NCBI GenBank assembly: GCA_039621445.1
Contig: CP154956.1
Location: 85,618,474 to 85,682,473, forward strand
Length of the DNA stretch: 64,000 nt
Source of the DNA: Euglena gracilis
Taxonomy: Eukaryota; Euglenida; Euglenophyceae; Euglenales
Reading direction: 5' to 3'
The notes below the pieces were generated by a model. That model was not told the DNA's origin, made no database searches, and was given only the letters and a program-made list of their open reading frames with translations. Positions 34,447 to 43,100 of this stretch are shown here, in pieces. Within the stretch, counting starts at the first letter, position 1. Every line of letters begins with the position of its first letter. The translations under genes and the position numbers were made by a program.

Positions 34447-35210
34447 TTTTTGATTGAAAGTTGGGAAAATTTTTGTGAAAATCGTAAAAATTGTAAAATT
34501 GTAAAAATTTGTGTGAAAACACACCAAAAGATAAGCAAAGGTGGGGGCTCAGAGGATTTGTGATAGCCGCAGCCGTAGCCACTTGTGCCCCTGAGACGCC
34601 TCGCCCGTACGTACACACCTTTTTCTGAGTTTCTCTTTGGTCGTTCGACCGTTAAAACTATTCTGCTACCAAGTGTACGTCCCAACCCGGCTTTTGTACT
34701 TATATTTTCCTCCCTAAAAGCCCGTGGCGGGAGTAACAATAAAATTTTTTTCCCTTTCCCCCTTTTGATTGCAAAGCACAAAGGCAAAGAGAATTGTTGG
34801 GACCGCAGTCCCTTATATGAAAGTGACTTTTGCTCTTTCGAGCTTTGTAAAAGAAAGAAATACAACTTCTATTCAAATGCGACTTCGCCCTCAGAATTCT
34901 AAAAGAGAATTGCAAAGCACCAAACCCTGCAACCTTGAATTAGGAACCAGTTACTTTCGCTGAGCTTTGCTAGCTCTGAGATTCTCTCTTTGTCTTATGG
35001 TTTAACCATGCCACTGCGTACAGCCCGGCCGTAGCCAGAATGTAGGCCGTAGCCGATTGTATCTGATACACAGTGCCATGGCAGAATGGCTGCCTGGTAC
35101 ACACCAATCCTTTTCCCCTGATAGGGTTTGTGATGAAGAAATGGGTGGGTGGGGGGGTGTTGTGGACCTGTCCTGCCCCTGCAACTTGGCATCTGTTTGT
35201 GGAGCTGGTC
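34447..35210. other. Upstream of the coiled-coil frame and left flank of DIRS copy 1
   Basis: 34447-34560 is A/T-rich (tgtaaaaattg-type) and could be a promoter or leader for the minus-strand frame, but no defined box stands out. The remainder has no recognisable feature. Confidence 0.4.
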
Positions 35211-35272
35211 TCGGACTCCCACGACAGAGTAACAGGTAGGAAGGGACCAAGAGGGCGAAGCACAAGAAGATG

Positions 35273-35364
35273 GTGATGTCCTGCTTTCCTTTCCGGCAGT
35301 TCTGTTTCGTGTTTGTGCGTGTGCGGGGGGGTGCTTCTTACTGCGTCTTTGTTGCCGGAGTTGG
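35273..35364 (+). repeat. DIRS copy 1 inverted terminal repeat (left)
   Basis: About 92 bp, inverse of 39655-39744. Ends gccggagttgg. Confidence 0.9.
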
Positions 35365-35514
35365 CGATGATGAGGCCTCCTCCGACACCTTGACGAAGCT
35401 GAACCGTCGTGGCCCCGCACCCACCCCCCTCTCTCCTGGTCGCTTGGTCGGGGGTCCCCTTTCTGGTTTGGAAGTTTTTCTTTTTCTGCTGATTTTTGGG
35501 TTGGTGGGGTTGGG

Positions 35515-35615
35515 CTCACCATCATCTTGTGCTTCGCCCTCTTGGTCCCTTCCTCCCCCTTCCTTTGTCGTGGGAGTCCGAGACCATTCGGGATGCGCAC
35601 TGCGAGATGGTGAGG
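35515..35615 (+). repeat. DIRS copy 1 internal complementary region
   Basis: 35515-35581 is the reverse complement of the left outer extension (cacgaca..., gggcgaagcacaagaa), and 35582-35615 is the reverse complement of the right outer extension (gcggagcccgaatggtc region). In DIRS models this region templates completion of the ends in the circular intermediate. Confidence 0.9.
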
Positions 35616-35639
35616 TACTATGCACCCCCCTTTGGGCCA

Positions 35640-37112
35640 GAATTTTTTGAATTTTTGAAACGGTGGGGTGGACACCACCCACTGGAAACCCCACAGCACC
35701 AGAGGGGCTGGGGTTTTATGGTGGAAAATGCTGGTTTGCAAGTGGAGGAAGTCCAGCAATTTGGTCAGTGGAAAAATTTTGGGGCCTTCCAAGCTCGTTA
35801 TTTGAGACTCGGTTTCCCCTCTTGCAGAATTTCTTTGGTAAGGGAGTTCACTCTTTCTGATGTCAAAGGTCTTTTACCATCCAAAGACCACAACAAATTA
35901 TTTTTGTGCCCAACCATGTGGGCTGTCCTTTCCACATACTCTTTCAATAAATGCCAGGGGATTATGAGGGGAGTGTGTGGCAAATTCAAAATTTCCTCCC
36001 ATCTTGGGAAATGCCACCCTTTCCTTTGCAATCAAACGAAATTTTTTCCGCCACGAAACTTATTTTCGCTGGGTTCTGGCTAGGTCAACCCCCCTGTGGA
36101 GGGCCAAAAGCTTCCAACAAATGATGAGTCTGTTTCTGAGCTCTTTCACAGAGGGTTCTGAGAGGCGTTCTGATTGTCTGATGATGTTGTCTAGAAAATA
36201 AGTGGGGTCCCAAAAATGGGCATACTTGCAGACATTGGCATTCCACTTTCTTTTCAATGGAGCCAGAAGAGGAGAAAACCTCAATGGCCCAAACCCTGGG
36301 AGTAATAAGGCTGCTGCGTAGGCTTTTCGTGCAGTGTTGATGCTGTGAACAGCAAGATCAAGGATGGCCTCAGCAATCCTGTGGACTGTGCAGTCCTGTA
36401 GGGGCACCCCTTTGTGCAACAATTGGCCCACCAAAGCCCTGAATGCTGAGTCATATATCTTGGCATTTCCCAGACTTTTTATGTAAGTGTCGATACTGGA
36501 CATCGAAACTTCCTGGGATTGTAATGTTTGCCTGACACAATCAAGCAGGCCAAATTCCACTTTGGGGGGGGCATCTCCTCCCCCCAGCAGGTGGTGAACA
36601 GACCCCATAGGGGGGGTACCAACAAAACTTTGCTGCCTGGCTGCCTGATTGACATTAATTGGCGCCACCATGATGTCGAAGCCCAGTGGGGTAAGATCAA
36701 CAGACAACTCAGGTCTGGGTTTAACATTAATCTCTGAACCCACTGGGGAATGATGCTCTAAGGAGGATTGGCATGAACTGGGGGGAGACCCTTCAAATCT
36801 TCCTTCAAGGCATCCACCAGCAAAGCCCTTGGTGGGGGTATCGACAAATGAACTTGGCGATTTTTTTTGTTGCTCGGTGTGCAAAACATGTCCACCTCTG
36901 GGGTTATGTCTTTTCTGAAAAATTGAAGGTTTTGGTGAAAGATGTTCAGGTTTAGGGTATAATCCCCTGGAGCTCTTTGCTCCCTGGTCAGGGAGTCTGC
37001 CAATTGCTCTTTTGTGGGAACCCAAACCACCTGCAAATTGATTTGCTTTTCCTGACAATGATACAGCAGGGGTTTTAAAATGGAATTTAGGTAGGGCTTT
37101 CTGCCTCCCCAT
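35640..37112 (-). pseudogene. DIRS copy 1 tyrosine recombinase (broken, partly inverted)
   Basis: Recombinase that inserts the circular DIRS intermediate. An ATG at 37112 (MGRQKALPKF, conserved in copy 2) opens a 350-codon frame that includes the core-binding part (MSSIDTYIK) and the first catalytic Arg region (LHRGVDLARTQRK). A one-A deletion then creates TAA at 36060-36062. A second frame resumes (35798-36031: KGWHFPRWEE to LTKEILQEG). The final catalytic block is present but inverted: it reads in sense on the plus strand (35662-35814, with HQRGWG in place of HSTRGAG by frame, and GQWKNFGAFQARY). Not functional as it stands. Confidence 0.88.
35662..35814 (+). other. 153-bp inversion within DIRS copy 1
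   Basis: Between the shared flanks tttttgaaac and cccctcttgcagaatttc, copy 1 carries the reverse complement of the copy 2 segment at about 40491-40645. In copy 2 this segment starts gacacc and contains ggtgtc at its other end, a short inverted repeat that could have mediated the flip. Confidence 0.88.
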
Positions 37113-38511
37113 TTTGTTAAATAACTTACAGCCACCTGGCTGTCCACATGAAGCATTATGGTTTGTCTTGACTTTTTACTGTCTCCGCTGCTGACATCAA
37201 TACTTTTTGGTTGATGTGAAGGACGCGCAGGTCCCTCCAAAAGCCTGCACTTTTTGGCCTGAGTTTTTGTCCAGCCCACCCCCCCCCACTGCAAGGTGCT
37301 GCTGTCTGAGAACAGTTCCTGAGAGGCCTGGGATTGAAAAGCCCTGCCCACACCTGGCTGCAAAAACGCTTTTAACTCCACAATTTGATCTTTGACCCCC
37401 TGGGGAATGGTTAGGGTGTGGTCCCAACCCCACTTTGTGTGCAAATCCACCATTTTGCAAAGTTGATCTGTCAGAATTCTGAGAAATGGCATTGAGACTA
37501 AATAGCTTCGGAACTGCCCCACAATAGAACTGAGTTTTCTGCAGCTCATCTTTTGTGGTGTGAGCACTTTTCCCAGCTCCTTTCTTAAGGATTTTAGTTT
37601 TTCCTGTGGAATTTCCGGCTGGCCTTTTTCAAATTGATCCACTGGCCCAAATGTTTTATCTCCTGTGTGGGTTCCAGACAGATTTGGGGAGGTTTAATCT
37701 GAAAATTGCCAGTAAAAGGTCCTGTTTTATTTCTGCCAAATGCTGGGCTGCTGTCTTTTTGCTGGGGGCTAACAGCAAAATGTGTCTAGGTTGATGAAAA
37801 CTACCGTTCCCTCCTTTCTCCATTTTCTTTCCCAGACTCTCGTGAGAGTCATAAATTTTTGTGGCAGGCTGCTAATGCCAAATCATGCAGCTTGAAACTG
37901 CCAGGTTTCTCCCCCCCATCTGCATGCAAACATATTTTTCTAAGCTGCTGTGCAGCCGCAAATGATAATAAGCATCTTTCAGATCTATTTTCCACAAAAC
38001 CAACCTTTTCTTAAATATGGGAAGATACTTCCCATGTGCTCCAGTCTGAACTTCTGGGGGGGTGAAGTAGATATTTAACTGTCGACAATCTGAAAACAGT
38101 CTCTCCTTTGTCTTTCCCCCTTCGTTTATGAAAATGATGAAGTAAGGGACAAAATGTTTTGCCTCCTCTGTGTGGATTTGCCTGGTTGCCCCTGCACATT
38201 CGTAATCTGTCAGAATTTTCTGGGCAGTCATTATTTATTGGTGGGTTTTGAAGGTAACTTTTAAGGACATTTGAGGGGAGGGGAAGATCTGCCATAACCC
38301 CTCCCCTTATCAGGTTTAATACCTCTCTGCTGGCTTCTGTCTTGACCCAATGGGGAATGCTGGCCTGCAGGGCTCTGAAAGGGGGTACCCCTGGGTGTAA
38401 TGTGTCTGGAGATTCAACTGACCCCATCACTGGGTTCCTTCCCCCTGGCTGCCCCATCACTGGGGTCACCCCTGGCTGCCCCATCACTGGGGCTGCAGCT
38501 GGCCCTGCCAT
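36758..38511 (-). pseudogene. DIRS copy 1 reverse transcriptase - RNase H (broken)
   Basis: N-terminal part 38511-38011 (PVMGQPG repeats, IPHWVKTEAS), then shifted frames with ATRQIHTEEAKHFVPYF and KIDLKDAYYHLRL, then a 294-codon frame from 37642 with IPQEKLKSLRKELGKVL, HVDSQVAVSYL and EQLADSLTRE (RNase H). The catalytic YLDD is lost at about 37783-37797: the Tyr codon is AAC and one base of the Asp-Asp pair is deleted. Over much of its length it overlaps the recombinase frame. Confidence 0.9.
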
Positions 38512-38520
38512 AGGGCTTTC

Positions 38521-39417
38521 CTAAGACAGGCTTTCCCCCTGTTTGTGAATGATGGGGGAAGGTTTGTGTCTGCAGTGGGGAGGTACATATAAGGCTCTGC
38601 TTATTATCTTCTGGGGGGGGCGCCTGTGTGAGCCAATCTTGGGCCTCCCCCCCAAGGGCTGATGTTGTGTGGATGGTCTTGATTGTATTGGCCACCATTT
38701 GCCTTCAGGGCCATTTGGCCTCCATTTGGCACTCAGGCCTGCTTGGCCTCCATTCGCTTTCTCTCCAGAACTTCTCTTGTCTCTTCTCTGTCCCTCTTGA
38801 TTCCCCATATAGGCCACCATGGCCTGTTTTTGGCATTGGCTTGCTGCTCCTGGGGGGTTTGTGTCTGAAATTGCTGGGGGGAAAGTTGGACATAGCTTTC
38901 CCCAATGGGATCTTTCCGGATTGGGGTACTGGCTGCCATAGCCTTGCCCGTGGGCCCACTGCCCTCTTGAATGATGGCTGCCATAGCCTTTATTCTGGAC
39001 CCCAGGTCCTTTTGGATGATGGCTGTCGTAGCCCTGATGATGACTTGAATCCCTTGGATTTCTGATTTTTGTTGAATGGCTGCCATAGCCCTGGCTTTTT
39101 CCCCCGGAAGGGGGGGGCATGGAAAAAGGGGGGGAGTTTGTTGGACCTGTGATGGTATTTCCCTTCTGTCTTCTTGTCTTCCTGACCACAGTTGTCCGTG
39201 GTCCATGGCCCTTCTCATGTTGAGTGGGGGATTTTGAAATCTTTGATGTGGTGGGGGGTGGGAGGGTTGCGATGGCCACAGACTGACGTGTTGCTTCCGC
39301 CCCTCCATCTTCTGCAGCTGCTGCTGTGTCTCCAACTTCCCCAGCTTCAGCTGCCTTCTTGGAAGTTCTTTGAAGTGCTTCTTGGCAGTCTGATATTCTT
39401 TGAGATTCATTCTTCAT
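38521..39417 (-). CDS. DIRS copy 1 Gag-like protein, 298 codons
   Basis: Presumed nucleocapsid/Gag of the element. ATG at 39417 (MKNESQRISDCQE). A coiled N-terminus with poly-Ala (residues 20-45) is followed by a basic Pro-rich part and then several GYGSHH/GYGSQY repeats (about residues 110-175) and a Gln/Gly-rich C-terminus. The frame is open throughout and ends in TAG only a few codons before the Met of the RT frame (MAGPAAAPVMG), which is in the same phase. In copy 2 the matching codon is TTG. So Gag-RT may be read as one protein, or by stop read-through. No CCHC knuckle is seen. The GYGS repeats resemble low-complexity RNA-binding tracts (inference). Confidence 0.75.
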   Translation of the reverse strand: MKNESQRISDCQEALQRTSKKAAEAGEVGDTAAAAEDGGAEATRQSVAIATLPPPTTSKISKSPTQHEKGHGPRTTVVRKTRRQKGNTITGPTNSPPFSMPPPSGGKSQGYGSHSTKIRNPRDSSHHQGYDSHHPKGPGVQNKGYGSHHSRGQWAHGQGYGSQYPNPERSHWGKLCPTFPPAISDTNPPGAASQCQKQAMVAYMGNQEGQRRDKRSSGEKANGGQAGLSAKWRPNGPEGKWWPIQSRPSTQHQPLGGRPKIGSHRRPPQKIISRALYVPPHCRHKPSPIIHKQGESLS

Positions 39418-39654
39418 GGAAGTCCTGTTGTTGATCTTGTTTTAGTAAGTGCAAGGCTTCTGGGAATAATTCCAGTTGAACTCGAAGAGTTGAATTCGTC
39501 CTCCAGGAAGTTGAAGGTCCGAAAAAAGTCCGCTCCACCAGCTGATAAAGTAATGGTCTTCGTGAATGTAGTACTCCTCGTAAAACAATTCCACTTGAAC
39601 TCGTAGCGATAAAATTCTTTCTCCTTGTGGTCGAAGGGCAGAATTAGGAATCGG

Positions 39655-39744
39655 CCAACTCCGGCAACAAAAAGCAGTAAGAAGCACCCCCCGCACACGC
39701 ACAAACTCCAAACATAACAGCCGGAAAGGAAAGCAGGACCTCAC
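39655..39744 (-). repeat. DIRS copy 1 inverted terminal repeat (right)
   Basis: Inverse of 35273-35364. The outer extension 39745-39772 follows, ending cggagcccgaatggtc. Confidence 0.9.
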
Positions 39745-39772
39745 CATCTCGCAGTGCGGAGCCCGAATGGTC

Positions 39773-39966
39773 TTGGCTTTTGTGTCCGTCAGGTTTTTCC
39801 GACCACTGTCTGCCAAAGTCTGTGGCTGTCACTGGGTGGGCTTTTAAAAACTTTTTCCGGGGTGGATAGGACAGCCACGGATCGCCACGGTTGCACCGCG
39901 CCGTCAGGTCGTCCAGCTTTAGCGGCAGCCAGTTCTCGCTGTTCAGCGATGCTCGTCGAGTTGGTA
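39773..39966. other. 194-bp spacer between the two DIRS elements
   Basis: Unique in this window; no coding signal. It shows that the copies are separate insertions or duplicated units, not a simple head-to-tail circle multimer. Confidence 0.8.
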
Positions 39967-40028
39967 TCGGACTCCCACGACAGAGGAAGGGGGAGGAAAG
40001 GACCAAGAGGGCGAAGCACAAGAAGATG

Positions 40029-40121
40029 GTGAGGTCCTGCTTTCCTTGCCGGCTGTTCTGTTCTGGTGTGTTTGTGCGTGCGCGGGGGTGCTTCTTACTG
40101 CGCCTTTGTTGCCGGAGTTGG
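40029..40121 (+). repeat. DIRS copy 2 inverted terminal repeat (left)
   Basis: 93 bp, near-identical inverse of 44528-44620, differing by a G-run length and a few bases near gcgcctttg. It doubles as coding sequence for the last residues of the recombinase frame. Confidence 0.93.
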
Positions 40122-43100
40122 CGATGATGAGGCCTCGTCCGACACCTTGGCGAAGTGGAACCGTCGTGGCCCCGCCCCCCCCCTCACGCATGGTTGCTTG
40201 CTGGGGGGCCCCCCCCTCGATGGGGATGGTGGTCTCTTTCTGGTGTTTTTCCGGGTGGGTGGTTGGGGCTGCTTGGTCGGGGGTCCCCTTTCTGTTTGGG
40301 ATGTTTTTCTTTTTCTGCTGATTTTTTGGGTGGGGGGGTTGGGCTCACCATCTTCTTGTGCTTCGCCCTCTTGGTCCCTTCCTCCCCCTTCCTCTGTCGT
40401 GGGAGTCCGAGACCATTCGGGCTCCGCACTGCGAGATGCTGAGGTACTGTGCACCCCCCTTTGGGCCATAATATTTTGAATTTTTGAAACGACACCCAGC
40501 CTCAAATAATGAGCTTGGAAGGCCCCAAAATTCCTCCACTGACCCAGCTGCTGGACTTCTTCCACTTGCAAACCAGCATTTTTCCACCATAAAACCCCAG
40601 CCCCTCTGGTGCTGTGGGGTTTCCAGTGGGTGGTGTCCACCCCCCCCTCTTGCAGAATTTCTTTGGTAAGGGAATTCACTCTTTCTGATGTCAAAGGTCG
40701 TTTACCATCCAAAGACCATAACAAATTATTTTTGTGCCCAACCATGTGGGCTGTCCTTTCCACATACTCTTTCAATAGGTGCCAGGGGCTGATGAGGGGG
40801 GTGTGTGGTAAATTAAAAACTTCCTCCCATCTGGGGAATTGCCACCCTTTTCTTTGCAATAAAATGAAAATTTTTTCTCCCACGAAACTGATTTTTCGCT
40901 GTGTCCTGGCTAAATCAACCCCCCTGTGGAGGGCCAAAAGCCTCCAACAAATGATGAGTCTGTTTCTGAGCTCTTTCACAGAGAGTTCTGAGAGGGGTCT
41001 TGATTGTCTGATGATGTTGTTTAGAAAATCAGTGGGGTCCCAGAAATGGGCATACTTGCAGACATTGGAATTCCATTTCCTTTTCAATGGAGACAAAAGA
41101 GGGGAAAACCTCAATGACCCAAACCCTGGGAGTAATGAAACTGCTGCATATGCATTTCGTGCAGTGTTGAGGCTGTGAACAGCCAAATCAAGGATGGCCT
41201 CGGCCATCTTGTGGACTGTGCAGTCCTGCAGGGGCACCCCTTTGTGCAACAATTGGCCCACCAATGTCCTGAAGGCTGAATCATATCTCTTGACATTTCC
41301 CAGATTTTTTATGTAAGTGTCGATACTGGACATCGAAACTTCCTGGGATTGTAATATTTGCCTGACACAATCAAGCAGGCCAATTTCCACCTTGGGGGGG
41401 GGCATCTCCTCCCCCCAGCAGTTGGTGAATAGACCCCATTGGGGGGGTACCAACAAAACTTTGCTGCCTGGCTTTCTGATTGCCATTAATTGGCGCCACC
41501 ATGATGTTGAAGCCCAGTGGGGTACGATCAACAGACAAGTCAGGTCTGGGTTTACCATTAATCTCTGAACCCATTGGGGAATGATGCTCCAGGGGGGGTT
41601 TGCATAAACTGGGGGGAGGCCCCTCAAATCTGCCTTCAAGGCATCCACCAGCAAAGCCCCTTGGTGGGGTATCGACAAACAAACTTGGGGAATTTTTTGT
41701 TGCTGGGTGTGCAAAACATGTCCACCTCTGGGGTAATGTCCTGTCTGAAAAATTTCAGAATTTGGTGAAAGATATGTAGGTTTAGGGTATAATCCCCTGG
41801 GTCCTTTTGCTCCCTGGTCAGGGAGTCTGCCAATTGCTCTTTTGTGGGAACCCAAACCACCTGCAAATTGATTTGCTTTTCTTGGCAATGATACAGCAGG
41901 GGTTTTAAAATGGAATTTAGGTAGGGCTTTTTGCCTCCCCATTTTGTTAGATAACTTACAGCCACTTGGCTGTCCACATGAAGCATTATGGTTTGTTTTG
42001 GCTTTGCCAGACTTTTTACTGTCTCCACTGCTGACATCAATTCTTTTTGGTTGATGTGAAGGATGTGCAGGTCCCTCCAAAAATCCTGCACTTTTTGGCC
42101 TGAGTTTTTGTCCAGCCCCCCCCACTGCCAGGTGCTGCTGTCTGAAAACAGATCCTGAGAGGCCTGGGATTGAAAGGCTCTGCCCACACCTGGCTGCAAA
42201 AACGCTTTTAACTCCACAATTTGATCTTTGACCCCCTGGGGAATGGTTAGGGTGTGGTCCCAACCCCACTTTGTGTGCAAATCCACCATTTTGCAAAGTT
42301 GATCTGTCAGAATTCTGAGAAATGGCATGGAGACTAAATAGCTTCTGACCTGCCCCACAATAGAGCTGAGTTTTCTGCAGCTCATTTTTTGTGCTGTGAG
42401 CACTTTTCCCAGCTCCTTTCTTAAGGATTTTAGTTTTTCCTGTGGGATTTCCAGCTGGCCCTTTTTCAAATTGACCCACTGGCCCAAAAGTTTTATCTCC
42501 TGTGTGGGTTCCAGACAGGATTTGGGGAGGTTTAATCTGAAACCTGCCAATAAAAGGTCCTGCTTTATTTCTGCCAAATGTTGGGCTGCAGTCTTTTTGC
42601 TGGGGGCTAACAGCAAAATGTCGTCTAGGTAGATGAAAACTACCTTTCCCTCCTTTCTCCACTTCCTTTCCCAGACTCTCATGAGAGTCATAAACTTTTG
42701 TGGCAGGCTGCTGATGCCAAAACATGCAGCTTGAAACTGCCAAGTTTCCCCCCCCACTTGCATGCAGACATGTTTTTCCAGGCTGCTGTGCAGTTTTAGG
42801 TGAAAATAAGCATCTTTCAGATCTATTTTTCCACAGAACCATCCTTTTCTTAGGTATGGGAAAATGTTTCCCATGTGTTCCAGTCTGAACTTCTGGGGGG
42901 TGAAGTGGAGATTTAACTGTCGACAATCTGAGATTAATCTTTCTTTTGTCTTTTCCCCCTCTTTTTTGGAAAGGATGAAATAAGGGACAAAATGTTTTGC
43001 CTCCTCTGGGGGGATTTGCCTGGTTGCCCCTGCACATTCGTATTCCCTCAGAATTTTTTGGGCAGTCATTATTTCTTGGGGAACTTTTAATGACATCTGA

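Larger units (their letters stand above)
35211..39772 (-). mobile_element. DIRS-type tyrosine-recombinase retrotransposon, copy 1 (defective)
   Basis: A 4.56 kb element coding on the minus strand: Gag, RT/RNase H, then tyrosine recombinase overlapping RT. It has inverted terminal repeats (35273-35364 and 39655-39744), outer extensions (35211-35272 and 39745-39772) and an internal complementary region (35515-35615) that joins the complements of the two extensions. That arrangement is diagnostic of DIRS elements, which make circular intermediates and insert without target duplication. Compared with copy 2, it has several frameshifts, a destroyed YLDD box and an inversion through the recombinase active site. 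Confidence 0.92.

Noticed and set aside
34995-35792. 265-codon minus frame across the DIRS copy 1 left end
   Set aside because: Passes through the inverted segment and end repeats; it is the decayed recombinase tail plus flank, not a separate gene.
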